Shown here in pieces: positions 40,166 to 48,800 of a stretch of 64,000 nucleotides of DNA. The position numbers were made by a program, and so were the translations under genes. The notes beneath the pieces are model-generated. The model ran no database searches. It had not been told where the DNA came from and saw only the letters and a program-made list of their open reading frames with translations. Each line of letters opens with the position of its first letter. Position 1 is the first letter of the stretch. Source of the DNA: Streptomyces sp. ERV7 (lineage in GTDB: Bacteria > Actinomycetota > Actinomycetes > Streptomycetales > Streptomycetaceae); contig NZ_LYOY01000001.1 in assembly GCF_001653515.1 (NCBI RefSeq), forward strand, positions 186,001 through 250,000, written 5' to 3'.

Positions 40166-41158
40166 GTGCGCATCGATCTCGACAGTTACGTCAAGGGTGT
40201 GCTCGACGGGAAGCGGGCTTTCGTGGCCCGCGCCATCACGCTCGTCGAGTCCACCCGGCCCGACCACCGGACGCTGGCGCAGCAGTTGCTCACCGAGCTG
40301 CTGCCGCACACCGGCAACGCCCGGCGGATCGGCATCAGCGGGGTGCCGGGGGTGGGCAAGTCCACCTTCATCGACGCCTTCGGCACGATGCTGACGGGGC
40401 TCGGCCACCGGGTGGCGGTACTCGCCGTCGACCCGTCGTCCACCCGTACCGGCGGCTCCATCCTCGGCGACAAGACGCGGATGGAGCGCCTGGCGGTGGA
40501 CCCGGCGGCGTTCGTGCGGCCCTCACCGAGCGCGGGCACCCTCGGCGGCGTCGCCAAGGCGACCCGTGAGTCGATGGTGGTGATGGAGGCGGCGGGCTAC
40601 GACGTCGTCCTGGTGGAGACCGTCGGGGTGGGCCAGTCCGAGACGACGGTCGCCAACATGGTCGACTCGTTCCTGCTGCTCACCCTCGCGCGCACCGGCG
40701 ACCAGCTCCAGGGCATCAAGAAGGGCGTCCTGGAACTGGCCGACGTGATCGCCGTCAACAAGGCGGACGGGCCGCACGAGCGCGACGCCAGGTCGGCGGC
40801 GCGCGAACTGGCGGGCGCACTGAGGCTGATGCACCCGGCGGACGCGGCCTGGACACCGCCGGTCCTGTGCTGCAGCGCCCGCGAGTCCAGCGGCCTGGAC
40901 ACCGTCTGGGAGCGCATCGACCAGCACCGTACGCTCCTGGACTCCACGGGACGGCTCGCCGCCAAACGTCGTGACCAGCAGGTCGACTGGACGTGGACGA
41001 TGGTCCAGGACGAGCTGCTGGACCGGCTGCGCGCGCACCCTGCCGTACGGGACCTGGCCCCGGTGCTCGAACAGCGCGTCCGGGACGGCGAGTTGACGGC
41101 GACGCTCGCCGCGGGACACCTCTTGAGCGCGTTTCAAGGGGAGCCCGGGGTGCGGTGA
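40166..41158 (+). CDS. meaB: MeaB-type GTPase, methylmalonyl-CoA mutase chaperone
   Basis: The 330-aa G3E GTPase has Walker [10 protein letters not shown] (about residues 60-68), the switch segments [20 protein letters not shown] and [10 protein letters not shown], and the base-recognition motif NKAD. MeaB gates cobalamin loading and protects the mutase during catalysis. The GTG start at 40166 lies 6 nt after mutB, and a weak ribosome site may be compensated by coupling. It is last in the mut operon, followed by a strong terminator shared with the convergent sigma factor gene. Confidence 0.94.
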   Translation: MRIDLDSYVKGVLDGKRAFVARAITLVESTRPDHRTLAQQLLTELLPHTGNARRIGISGVPGVGKSTFIDAFGTMLTGLGHRVAVLAVDPSSTRTGGSILGDKTRMERLAVDPAAFVRPSPSAGTLGGVAKATRESMVVMEAAGYDVVLVETVGVGQSETTVANMVDSFLLLTLARTGDQLQGIKKGVLELADVIAVNKADGPHERDARSAARELAGALRLMHPADAAWTPPVLCCSARESSGLDTVWERIDQHRTLLDSTGRLAAKRRDQQVDWTWTMVQDELLDRLRAHPAVRDLAPVLEQRVRDGELTATLAAGHLLSAFQGEPGVR

Positions 41159-41210
41159 AGGGCTGCCCCTGAAGCGGCACGCAACCGCATCGCACTTCCG
41201 TGAGCCCTCA

Positions 41211-41241
41211 GAAGGCCCGGACCCACACGGTCCGGGCCTTC
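41211..41241. terminator. Bidirectional terminator between meaB and sigma factor gene
   Basis: A perfect 13-bp inverted repeat (GAAGGCCCGGACC) with the 5-nt loop CACAC sits between converging stop codons. Confidence 0.85.
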
Positions 41242-41248
41242 CCCGTGC

Positions 41249-41854
41249 TCAGGCCGGGGCGCCCGCCAGCTCCGCGCCCTCCGCGTCGTGCAGTCGCTCG
41301 ATCAGTGCGGCGCGGGCCCGGGCCACCCGGGAGCGCACGGTTCCCACAGGGCAGTTGCTGACGTGGGCCGCGTCCGCGTAGGGCAGCCCGAGGAGCTGCG
41401 TGAGGACGAAGGCCTCCCGGCGCTCGTCCGGGAGCGCCGCCAGCAGATCGGCCAGCGCGACCCCGTCGTCGAAGCCGGGCAGCCCCCGGGGCTGGGCCCG
41501 TTCGGCGGCCGACTGCCAGTCGGCGGTGTCGCAGACGCGCGGCCGCGCGGCGGCGTACCGCAGGTTGTCGACCACCGCGCGGCGGGCTATCGACAGCAGC
41601 CAGGTGCGGGCGGAGGAACGGCCTTCGAAGCGGTGCAGGCTGCCCAGGGCCCGTAGGAAGGTCTCCTGGGTCAGATCGTCGGCGGCCTGTGGATCGGCGC
41701 CGAGGTAGGTGACGTAACGGCGTACGTCGCGGTGGAGCGCGCGGACGAAGTGCTCGACGGCTTCGGGGTCGCCCGTGCGGGCGGCCAGCGCCCAGGCCGT
41801 GATGACCTGGTCCGTCGACTCGTCGCGCGAGCGGGGCAGGGCAGGAGTGATCAC
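41249..41854 (-). CDS. ECF-type RNA polymerase sigma factor
   Basis: The 201-aa protein has sigma-70 region 2 (VRRYVTYLGADPQAADDLTQ, then ETFLRALGSLHRFEGRSSAR and TWLLSIARRAVVDNLRY, residues about 45-100). Region 4 follows (LPDERREAFVLTQLLGLPYA and VGTVRSRVARARAAL, about 130-185). The linker contains a Cys. The start is GTG at 41854 with GAAGGA 6 nt upstream. No anti-sigma factor with a zinc site is adjacent. The gene upstream on the same strand encodes a Met/His-rich membrane protein, which may be the signal input. Confidence 0.88.
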   Translation of the reverse strand: MITPALPRSRDESTDQVITAWALAARTGDPEAVEHFVRALHRDVRRYVTYLGADPQAADDLTQETFLRALGSLHRFEGRSSARTWLLSIARRAVVDNLRYAAARPRVCDTADWQSAAERAQPRGLPGFDDGVALADLLAALPDERREAFVLTQLLGLPYADAAHVSNCPVGTVRSRVARARAALIERLHDAEGAELAGAPA

Positions 41855-41999
41855 CTGATGTCCTTCTCGGGAATCCGGGATCCGGACCGGCCGGCTCGGC
41901 GGCGGGTCCGGTGAAGGGGTACGGCGGCACGAAGGCGTGCGGCCGATGCCCGGGGCGCCGGAGAGGGACTCCCAGGACGCCGCGGGGAACCGGCTGTCG

Positions 42000-42644
42000 T
42001 CAGACGACAGCGGTCCCGGCGGGCGGACCCCGTGAGGTGATCGCGTGGACGAGGAAGAGCTGCCTGGGCGCGCGGACCGTACGGTCCGGGCGGGCGCGCC
42101 GGCGCGCGGGCCGCGGCGGCGCGGCCGAGAGCGGCATCAGCCGCAGCGGGGCGAAGAGCCGGCCGGCGAAGGCCCGCAGGATCCGGAAGGCCGCGCGCTC
42201 ACCGTGCGCCAGCCACAGCCCGCACAGCAGCGCGGCGAGGAGGTGGGCGGCGAACATGCCACTGGAGGACATCCCCAGGGGCATATCGGCCATGTCGTGG
42301 CCCATGGAGCCCATGTGACCCATATGGCTCATATGAGTCGTGGACATTCCGGTCATCCGCATGTCCATGGGCTGCGCGGCGGGCCGCGCGGTGGTCTGGG
42401 CCCACGAGAACAGCTCGTGCAGCACCGTCTGGGTTCCCACGGCGAACGCCACGACCGGCCCGAAACCGCGCTCGCGCCCTGCCAGGGCCCACGCCGTGGC
42501 GCCGGTGGCGACGAAGCCGCACCCCAGCGCCCACCAGGGCACCGGGGCATCCGACATGAGGGCGTGCCCCAGCGCGGTGAGCAGCACACAGAGAGCCGCG
42601 AACATCGCGGCCCGCACCGTGCGGCAAGTGTCTGGGGCAGTCAT
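42000..42644 (-). CDS. Membrane protein with a Met/His-rich extracellular segment
   Basis: The 214-aa protein has about four membrane helices: two near residues 11-55 (MFAALCVLLTALGHALM; WWALGCGFVATGATAWAL), one near 63-83 and one near 130-148. Between the third and fourth lies a striking segment (about 92-129) of repeated Met and His: MDMRMTGMSTTHMSHMGHMG and more. This pattern binds Cu(I)/Cu(II) in copper-handling proteins. The Arg-rich C-terminal tail is probably cytoplasmic. It lies 145 nt upstream of the ECF sigma gene on the same strand. A role in copper sensing or trafficking is inferred; the family is not recognised. Confidence 0.75.
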   Translation of the reverse strand: MTAPDTCRTVRAAMFAALCVLLTALGHALMSDAPVPWWALGCGFVATGATAWALAGRERGFGPVVAFAVGTQTVLHELFSWAQTTARPAAQPMDMRMTGMSTTHMSHMGHMGSMGHDMADMPLGMSSSGMFAAHLLAALLCGLWLAHGERAAFRILRAFAGRLFAPLRLMPLSAAPPRPARRRARPDRTVRAPRQLFLVHAITSRGPPAGTAVV

Positions 42645-42799
42645 GGCGCGCTCATCCTCGCATCCGCCCCGGGCGTTTCACCGGCGGGTTCGCACATTGA
42701 TCGGCCGATTCCGCCCTGAAAGCGTGCGTGATCCACGCCACGTCGACTCGCCGGAACCCGAGGCCGGTTCACACCGACTACTGGGGCGGGCCCGGGCTG

Positions 42800-43285
42800 T
42801 CAGTCCGGCTTGTGGCCGTGCGGGATGAGACGGCCCATCGCACGCCGGGCGGCCGGTACCAGGCCGTGCGGGGTGGCGGTGGGGGCGGCCCCCGCACCCG
42901 CCCCGACGGTGGCGCGCGGTGCGGGCACGGCCGAGCCGTACCACTCGCACGGCGGGCCCGGGTGGCGCTGACGGGCGTCGCCGTGCGCCTTCAGCGCCAC
43001 GCTGACCAGGCTCAGCAGCAGCTCGACGTCCGCGTCGCAGTCGAGGAGCACGGTGAGCCAGGCGGACCCGGGCGTCACCCGGATCGCGCTGCTGCGCCGG
43101 AGCTCGGGCAGCAGCCGCTCTATCGCCGGGTGGGTGAGATGCAGATCGGCGGCGTAGTCGGAGTGGAAGTGCACCACCTCGTACTCGATCGTGCGAAAGG
43201 CTTGCCCAACGGCGCACCGGGGCGGGCCACTTACCAGATTCGGCCATGTCTCCAACTGAGCCATGGCGCGATGGGCCGCGGTCAT
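42800..43285 (-). CDS. Luciferase-family (DUF5519-like) domain protein
   Basis: The 161-aa protein has one recognisable block, EYEVVHFHSDYAADLHLTHP, then AIRVTPGSAWLTVLLDCDAD and LLSLVSVALKAH. This matches the DUF5519 'luciferase family' pattern (HxH-like start, acid-end strand GSAWLTV). Despite the name, no light reaction is implied. The C-terminal 50 residues are Ala/Pro/Gly-rich and likely disordered. The start is probably ATG at 43285; one at 43264 is an alternative. Function is unknown. Confidence 0.6.
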   Translation of the reverse strand: MTAAHRAMAQLETWPNLVSGPPRCAVGQAFRTIEYEVVHFHSDYAADLHLTHPAIERLLPELRRSSAIRVTPGSAWLTVLLDCDADVELLLSLVSVALKAHGDARQRHPGPPCEWYGSAVPAPRATVGAGAGAAPTATPHGLVPAARRAMGRLIPHGHKPD

Positions 43286-43382
43286 AACCCCATCCTCGCG
43301 CACGATTCACCCGCGGGACACCCCCGTCACGCTTATCCGGCGCCGCTTGACCAATCCGTGCCCCAATGCCGGTGCGGACGAA

Positions 43383-44630
43383 TCAGTCCAGAGTGACCGG
43401 ACCCTCACCGGTCCTGGCCTGCGAGGTGCCCTCCCCGGCCGACGACTCGCCCTCTCCCCGCGCGGGCTTCCCGGAGGCACCGGGGTAACTCTGCAGCTCC
43501 AGCGGGCCGCTGCCCTTCGCGGAGCCGTCGCGCCGGTCCTGGCCCTGGCCGGATCCGCTCAGGTTCTGGCGTACCGAGTCGAGGATCGTCAGGCCCTGGC
43601 CGACCAGGCCCGCCGCGATCTCGCCGAGTCCGTCGGCCCCGTTCAGTACGTTGACGTTGGCGCCCGCGAGCCCGCCCGCGGCCTCCTTGACGATCTGCGG
43701 CAGCTGGTCGATCAGCATCCGGTCGAGGGCGACCCGGTCGTACGAGGCGGCCGCCTCGGCCTGGATCTTCATCCGCTCGGCCTCGGCCACGGCCAGCACC
43801 CGGATCCGCTCGGCCTCCGCCTCGGCGGGCTTGACGATCTCGGCGACCAGCTGCTGCTGGCGCAACTTGGCCTGGCGCAGCGCCAGTTCGGTCTGGGCCG
43901 CGAGGACCTCCTGCTGGGCGTGGGCCTGGGCGAGCGGGCCGGCCTGGGCGGCCTTGGCCTGGGCGCGGTCGACCTCGGCCGAGTACTCGGCCTTGACGAC
44001 GGCGGTCTGGCGGGCGTATTCGGCCTGGTTGCGCGCGGCCACCTGCTCGGCCTCGACCGAGGCCTGGGTGGCCTGCGCCTGGGCGATCTGGGCCTGGCGC
44101 TGGATGGCCGCCTTGTGCGGCGCCGACATCGCCTCGATGTAGCCGGTGTCGCCGTCGTCGATCGACTGGATCTGGAGCGAGTCGACGATCAGGCCGATCT
44201 TCGCCATCTCCGACTTCGAGGTGTCCAGGACCTCGGCGGCCAGCTTCTGGCGCTCGGTCACGATCTCCTCGACGGTCATCGAGCCGATGATCGCCCGCAG
44301 ATGACCGGCGAAGATCCGGCCGGTGAGCACCGACATCTGGTCCTGGTCGGACAGGAAGCGCTGACCGGCGTTGACGATGGACTCGGTGTCGTTGCCGACC
44401 TTGAAGGCGATGACGGCCCGTACGGTCAGCGCGATGCCCTGCTTGGTCACACAGGTCTCGGTGACCTCGGACTCGCACATCGCCAGGGTGAGGAACCGGG
44501 TCTTGCGGAAGACGGGGAGCACGAACTTGCCGTGCCCGGTCACCACCCGGAACGGCGCGCCACCCAGGCCTCGTCTGCCGCCCGAGATGAGCATCGCCTC
44601 GTCCGGGGCGGGCACGCGGTAACCGAACAT
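43383..44630 (-). CDS. Flotillin-like SPFH/band-7 protein
   Basis: The 415-aa protein has an SPFH/band-7 domain (residues about 20-190: RVVTGHGKFVLPVFRKTRFL, CVTKQGIALTVRAVIAFKVG, RIFAGHLRAIIGSMTVEEIV). A long Ala/Gln/Glu coiled coil follows (about 190-340; QAQIAQAQATQASVEAEQVA), then a C-terminal oligomerisation region and an acidic Gly/Ser-rich tail. Flotillins scaffold membrane microdomains. The ATG at 44630 follows GGGAG. A small NfeD-like partner gene lies 59 nt upstream on the same strand, the usual flotillin/NfeD pairing. Confidence 0.9.
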   Translation of the reverse strand: MFGYRVPAPDEAMLISGGRRGLGGAPFRVVTGHGKFVLPVFRKTRFLTLAMCESEVTETCVTKQGIALTVRAVIAFKVGNDTESIVNAGQRFLSDQDQMSVLTGRIFAGHLRAIIGSMTVEEIVTERQKLAAEVLDTSKSEMAKIGLIVDSLQIQSIDDGDTGYIEAMSAPHKAAIQRQAQIAQAQATQASVEAEQVAARNQAEYARQTAVVKAEYSAEVDRAQAKAAQAGPLAQAHAQQEVLAAQTELALRQAKLRQQQLVAEIVKPAEAEAERIRVLAVAEAERMKIQAEAAASYDRVALDRMLIDQLPQIVKEAAGGLAGANVNVLNGADGLGEIAAGLVGQGLTILDSVRQNLSGSGQGQDRRDGSAKGSGPLELQSYPGASGKPARGEGESSAGEGTSQARTGEGPVTLD

Positions 44631-44689
44631 GTGGGTCTCCCTTGTCTTCTGCTTGAGGTACTGCTGAGCGGCCCGGGGGCCGGGCGGTC

Positions 44690-44932
44690 TCAGCCGGAGC
44701 CGAGACCCAGCTCGTCCAGCGGGTCGGCCCACGCGATGACGTCGACCTGACGCGTGCCGCGGGACTCCACGACCAGGACCCTCGCCCCGCGCGGCAACGG
44801 CTCCTCGGACCAGGCGAGGAACGTCTCCGAGCCACCGCGGACCCGTACCAGGACCTCGCCGGGGCCGCCGGAACCGCGGGTTCCGACGAGCACTTCGCCG
44901 GTGCAGCCGATCACGGCATCGTCCTGCTCCAT
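44690..44932 (-). CDS. NfeD-like soluble OB-fold protein
   Basis: The 80-aa protein is a small beta-barrel: AVIGCTGEVLVGTRGSGGPG, then EVLVRVRGGSETFLAWSEEP and RGARVLVVESRGTRQVDVIA. This matches the soluble C-terminal OB-fold of NfeD proteins, but without their membrane helices. NfeD proteins act with flotillins in membrane organisation. The start is taken as ATG at 44932; the ribosome site is poor. It is first of a two-gene set with the flotillin. Confidence 0.72.
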   Translation of the reverse strand: MEQDDAVIGCTGEVLVGTRGSGGPGEVLVRVRGGSETFLAWSEEPLPRGARVLVVESRGTRQVDVIAWADPLDELGLGSG

Positions 44933-45441
44933 GGCCCGACCGCCCCCCTTGTCGCCGTGGAACCGGCCCTCCACGGTCCGGGGCCGCCCACACGTTCCGG
45001 ACACGCGACCGATCCGGACTTCCGACGATAGCTCCCCACCTGCGTACGGCCCATCCTCGGGTACCTGACGGAGTCTGACGTTCGGGTGCCAGAGGCCCTA
45101 CACAATCGGCAACTAATTTGCGAAATCTGACACAACCCTGAAACCAGAGTGTCTTGTTCGGCCAGAGCGGCACCAGGAGACTGGGAGACAAGATCTACTG
45201 CGCCGCGCCGGGCCCCACTCCGGAAGGGCGCCGAAGCACCATGCGACACCCCGAGGCCGAGCTTCATGAACGAGGTGGGGCTGTTCCCCGGGACTGCCGG
45301 TCAGGCGGCGGCGAGCCGATCCACTCGCCGGACCGCGTGACGGGCCGGCGGCGCCTGCGGGAGTGCCCGCACGCCGCCCGAACGATCACTGCCAGGACGC
45401 CGCGGGGGCGTCCTCAGCATGCCTCGCTGGGAGAGTTCTTG
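44933..45441 (+). promoter_or_regulatory. Long upstream region of the multicopper oxidase gene
   Basis: About 500 bases separate the NfeD-like and multicopper oxidase genes. TGACGT (45076-45081), a 17-nt spacer and TACACA (45099-45104) form a plausible promoter reading towards the oxidase, inside an AT-richer patch that extends to about 45145. This would leave a leader of about 330 nt. The frame upstream of the oxidase start is open but not conserved. Confidence 0.4.
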
Positions 45442-46896
45442 ATGATCACACGCAGGAATGCGATGAAGGCCGGTGTCGCGCTCACCGGCGCCGTGGGGGG
45501 CGCGGGACTGCTGCTTCCGGCGCTGAGCAGCGAGGCTCAGGCCCAGACGGCGACGGACATCGACCCCACCACCATCCCCAAGTTCGCTCAGGAGATGACG
45601 GTTCCGGAGGTCACCAAGCCGGACCGGATATCGGGCACCACCGCGTACTACAGCTTTGAGATGCAGGAAGTCCAGACCGAGATCATCCCGGGCAAGCAGA
45701 CGACCGTCCGCACCTTCGACGGCCACTTCCCCGGTCCGTGGATCAAGGCGTGCTCGGGCCACCGCGTGGTGGTCACGCAGAAGAACAACCTGCCGTCGCC
45801 GACCTCGATCCACCTGCACGGCGGCCACGTCCCGGAGTCCAGCGACGGCACCCCGATGGACCTGATCCAGCCGGGCAACGAGAAGACCTACACGTACCCG
45901 AACAGCCAGCCCAACGCGAACCTGTGGTTCCACGACCACGCGCACCACGTCGAGTCGGAGAACGTCTTCCGCGGGCTGACCGGGTTCTACACGCTGATGG
46001 ACCTGCCGGAGAAGGCGCTGGGGCTGCCGTCGGGCGCCTACGACATCCCGATCGCCATCCGGGACGCCCGCTTCGACGTCGACGGCCAGCTCATCTACCA
46101 GATGAACGACTTCCGGGGCCGCACCGTCATCCTCGCCAACGGCAAGGCCTGGCCCTACTTCGAGGTCGCGGCGCGCAAGTACCGCTTCCGGCTGTACAAC
46201 ACGGCCAACATGAAGTTCTTCACGCTGAAGCTGTCCAACGGCTCGACCGTCCAGCACATCGGCGGCGACGGCGGCCTGCTGGAGGCCCCGGTGACCACCG
46301 ACGCGATCTCGCTGACGTCCGGCGAGCGCGCCGACATCGTCGTCGACTTCTCCAAGTTCCCGGTGGGCACCACCTTCGAGCTCGTCAACACGGAAGGCGT
46401 GCCCGCGGGCGTGCCCCCGACGCCGGTCCTCCAGTTCCGGGTGACCCGCACGGCCGCGGACTACAGCCGGGTCCCGGCGAAGCTGCGGACGCTGCCCGCG
46501 CTGCCGACGCCGACCGTCAACCGCAACGTGGTGCTGCGCGTGGACGAGGGTGTCGCGGACGGCATGGGGTACATCGACGACAAGGTGTACGACCACAACC
46601 GCGTCGACAACACCATCAAGTACGGCGACACCGAGGTGTGGACGGTCAGCAACGTCAACCAGCGGGTGCCGCACAACTTCCACATCCACCTGGTGCAGTT
46701 CCGGGTGCTGGAGCGCAACGGCGTGCCGGTGACGTCCGGGCCCGAGACCGGGCTCAAGGACACGGTCCGGCTGATGCCCGGCGAGAAGGTGAAGGTGCAG
46801 GCCACCTTCACCGGCTACCGCGGCAAGTACGTCTACCACTGCCACATGTTCGACCACGCGGCGATGGGCATGATGGCGACGATGGAAGTCGTCTGA
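45442..46896 (+). CDS. Tat-exported multicopper oxidase
   Basis: The 484-aa enzyme has a twin-arginine signal (ITRRNAMKAGVALTG, cleavage near residue 35 after AQA) and three cupredoxin domains. Copper sites are HLHGGH and WFHDHAHH in domain 1, with HNFHIHLVQF and YHCHMFDHAAMGM in domain 3. These give the type 1 Cys-His-Met set and the trinuclear cluster His residues. It resembles bilirubin-oxidase/CotA-like laccases, not the two-domain small laccase of streptomycetes. It oxidises phenols or metal ions with reduction of O2. The ATG at 45442 follows GGGAGAG. Copper delivery by the nearby Met/His-rich membrane protein is possible but unproven. Confidence 0.92.
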   Translation: MITRRNAMKAGVALTGAVGGAGLLLPALSSEAQAQTATDIDPTTIPKFAQEMTVPEVTKPDRISGTTAYYSFEMQEVQTEIIPGKQTTVRTFDGHFPGPWIKACSGHRVVVTQKNNLPSPTSIHLHGGHVPESSDGTPMDLIQPGNEKTYTYPNSQPNANLWFHDHAHHVESENVFRGLTGFYTLMDLPEKALGLPSGAYDIPIAIRDARFDVDGQLIYQMNDFRGRTVILANGKAWPYFEVAARKYRFRLYNTANMKFFTLKLSNGSTVQHIGGDGGLLEAPVTTDAISLTSGERADIVVDFSKFPVGTTFELVNTEGVPAGVPPTPVLQFRVTRTAADYSRVPAKLRTLPALPTPTVNRNVVLRVDEGVADGMGYIDDKVYDHNRVDNTIKYGDTEVWTVSNVNQRVPHNFHIHLVQFRVLERNGVPVTSGPETGLKDTVRLMPGEKVKVQATFTGYRGKYVYHCHMFDHAAMGMMATMEVV

Positions 46897-46970
46897 CGCC
46901 CGTGCCGTAGCGGCGGGGCCCCTCCGGGAATCCTCCCGGGCGTCCCCTCGCACCGTCTCGTCGGCTGGTA

Positions 46971-47405
46971 TCAGGCCGTGGAAGTCAGCTCCGGCACGCC
47001 CCTCGGGCTCCCGTCCGCGTCGATCGCCACGAACGTCAGCTGGGCCGTGGCGACCTCCGTCGTGGGGCCGGAGGCGTTCCAGCGTTCGGCCGTGACGTGG
47101 ACGGCGACGTCCATCGAGGTGCGGCCGGCGCGTTCCAACTCGGCGTGCACCGTGAGCAGGTCGCCCGCGCGGACGGGGGACAGGAACGCCATGCGGTTCA
47201 CCGAGACGGTGACGGCGGGGCCGTCCGCGTGGCGGCCCGCGGCGGCCGCGGCCGCGTCGTCGATCAGCTTCATGACGACGCCGCCGTGGATCGTGCCGTA
47301 CAGATTGGTGTCGTGCTCGCTCATGATGTGCGCGAGGGTGACCCGGGAGTCGGCGGGTGCCTTGTGGGCGCGGCCGGTGGTCGTGCGGATGCCCATGGGG
47401 TGCAC
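46971..47405 (-). CDS. Acyl-CoA thioesterase, hotdog fold
   Basis: The 144-aa protein has the YciA/BACH hotdog pattern: MSEHDTNLYGTIHGGVVMKL with the catalytic Asn/Asp region, then ITVSVNR-like TVSVNRMAFLSPVRAGDLLT, and the closing strand VATAQLTFVAID. It hydrolyses acyl-CoA esters and is usually a homohexamer. The start is GTG at 47405 with AAGGAG 6 nt upstream. The orphan cobalamin riboswitch lies 200 nt upstream on the same strand, but hotdog thioesterases are not typical B12 targets. Confidence 0.87.
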   Translation of the reverse strand: MHPMGIRTTTGRAHKAPADSRVTLAHIMSEHDTNLYGTIHGGVVMKLIDDAAAAAAGRHADGPAVTVSVNRMAFLSPVRAGDLLTVHAELERAGRTSMDVAVHVTAERWNASGPTTEVATAQLTFVAIDADGSPRGVPELTSTA

Positions 47406-47603
47406 GGGACTCTCCTTCGCGAGTCGCGGTGGGGATCCCGGGCGGTTGGTCGCGAGGAACCGGAATTCGCCGAGAAGCGAAGGCGAAGGGTGCGGAGGAT
47501 CGGCAGCGCCGGTGGCACGCGTGTCCGAGTGCGTGTCCGCCCGCTCCGCCGGCCCTCCCCTCGAAGGCCGCCGAGATCACCGTACGCACGGGTGGCGCAC
47601 GGG
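47406..47603. other. Gap between riboswitch and thioesterase, no intact gene
   Basis: Two hundred bases directly 3' of the cobalamin riboswitch on the minus strand, where its regulated gene should begin. One frame starting at GTG (47589) reads RTVISAAFEGRAGGAGGHA, but it is not recognised and runs out of character. No methionine synthase or transporter sequence is seen. Confidence 0.6.
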
Positions 47604-47815
47604 CAGGGGCAGGTCTTCGGACTCGCGGGCACGCCTGCCGGTTTCCCGGCGGACACCTAGTGGCCGTCGCTTCCCGGGCCCTCGCGGGCCCAGTGCGTAT
47701 GACGGCGGTCGTTCCCGCTCACCGCTGCGGGGCAGTCCCGGATTCCCACCGGGTTCCCTCTTGCGACGCATCCCGCCTGGCGGACGGGGCGAACCAGCTG
47801 CACCGACAGCGTAAC
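47604..47815 (-). promoter_or_regulatory. Cobalamin (B12) riboswitch, orphan
   Basis: Read on the minus strand, the conserved core is clear: GAGGGAACCCGGTG, then AATCCGGGACTGCCCCGCA and GCGGTGAGCGGGAACGACCG. These are followed by CACTGG, the kissing-loop stem with GGGAAGCGACGG, and the closing GCGAGTCCGAAGACCTGCC. All elements expected of the aptamer are present. Such elements normally switch off genes when adenosylcobalamin is abundant, for example metE, transporters or B12-independent isozymes. Here only a thioesterase lies 200 nt downstream. Confidence 0.92.
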
Positions 47816-47871
47816 CAGAGAGCGGCAACCGGACGGCAATCGGCTGCCCGGCACCCTCGTCCGTACGAGCC

Positions 47872-48738
47872 TCACTCCGTCCCGTACCGGTGGAATCCTC
47901 TCCCGCTCCTGCGGCCGAGCAGACCCGCCTCAACCATGCGCTGGAGCAGCGGCGGCGGGGCGTACAGCGGCTCCTTGAACTCCGCGTACAGGGAGTCCGC
48001 GATCGCCGCCACCGTGTCCAGGCCGATGAGGTCGGCGAGCCTGAGCGGGCCCATGGGGTGGGCGCAGCCCCGTTCCATACCGGTGTCGATGTCGGCCGCC
48101 GTGGCGAAGCCCGACTCGGCCATGCGGACGGCGGCCAGGAGGTACGGGACCAGCAGGGCGTTCACCACGAACCCGGCCCGGTCCTGGGAGCGGACCGTGG
48201 TGCGGCCCAGGACGGAGGCGGCGAACTCCTCGACCCTGGACAGGGTGTGAGCCGAGGTGTGCAGGGACGGGACCACCTCCACCAGCGGCATGACCGGCAC
48301 CGGGTTGAAGAAGTGCAGGCCCACCACCCGGTCCGCGCGCCCGGTCGCCATGCCCAGGCGCATGACCGGCACCGAGGAGGTGTTGGTCGCCAGGATCGCG
48401 TCCGGATCCTCCACGGCCTTGTCGAGCGCGGCGAACACCTCGGCCTTCAGCGCCGGGTCCTCGGGGACCGCCTCGACGACCAACTGCCGGTCGGCCAGGT
48501 CGTCGAGGCTGCCGCTGAACACGAGCCGGGCCAGGGCGTCGTCCCGCTCGGCCCGGGTCGCCTTGCCCCGTTCGACGGCGCGGTCCAGGGAACGGGCCAG
48601 CCGTTCACGGGCCGCCCGGGCCGCGGTGGCGTCGGCCTCGCAGACGACGGTGTCGAGTCCGGCCCGGGCGCACACCTCCGCGATCCCCGAACCCATCTGG
48701 CCGCCCCCGACGACCCCCACGCGCTGGATGGTGCTCAC
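47872..48738 (-). CDS. 3-hydroxybutyryl-CoA dehydrogenase
   Basis: The 288-aa enzyme has an N-terminal NAD domain (VGVVGGGQMGSGIAEVCARA, residues 8-27) and the signature LHFFNPVPVMPLVEVVP with the catalytic His and Glu (about residues 140-156). The C-terminal helical domain includes GFVVNALLVPYLLAAVRMAE and MGPLRLADLIGLDTVAAI. It oxidises (S)-3-hydroxybutyryl-CoA in beta-oxidation or butyrate metabolism. The GTG start at 48738 follows GGAGGG. It is 62 nt downstream of isocitrate lyase on the same strand, probably in one transcript. Confidence 0.92.
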   Translation of the reverse strand: MSTIQRVGVVGGGQMGSGIAEVCARAGLDTVVCEADATAARAARERLARSLDRAVERGKATRAERDDALARLVFSGSLDDLADRQLVVEAVPEDPALKAEVFAALDKAVEDPDAILATNTSSVPVMRLGMATGRADRVVGLHFFNPVPVMPLVEVVPSLHTSAHTLSRVEEFAASVLGRTTVRSQDRAGFVVNALLVPYLLAAVRMAESGFATAADIDTGMERGCAHPMGPLRLADLIGLDTVAAIADSLYAEFKEPLYAPPPLLQRMVEAGLLGRRSGRGFHRYGTE

Positions 48739-48800
48739 GATCCCTCCGTACGGTCTGGTGAAGCAGGTGGATGACGGTGCGTGACGGTGCGGTGAAACCC

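Noticed and set aside
42290..42360. Repeated ATG/CAT-rich stretch that looked like a tandem DNA repeat
   Set aside because: It is the codon run for the Met/His-rich segment of the membrane protein and not a separate repeat element.
46900..46955. Weak hairpin after the multicopper oxidase gene (CCGGGA/TCCCGG)
   Set aside because: The stem is only about 6 bp with an irregular flank, too weak to call a terminator.
45301..47589. Minus-strand frame running antisense to the multicopper oxidase and starting beside the riboswitch
   Set aside because: It was considered as the riboswitch target but matches no B12-related family and only mirrors known genes on the other strand.
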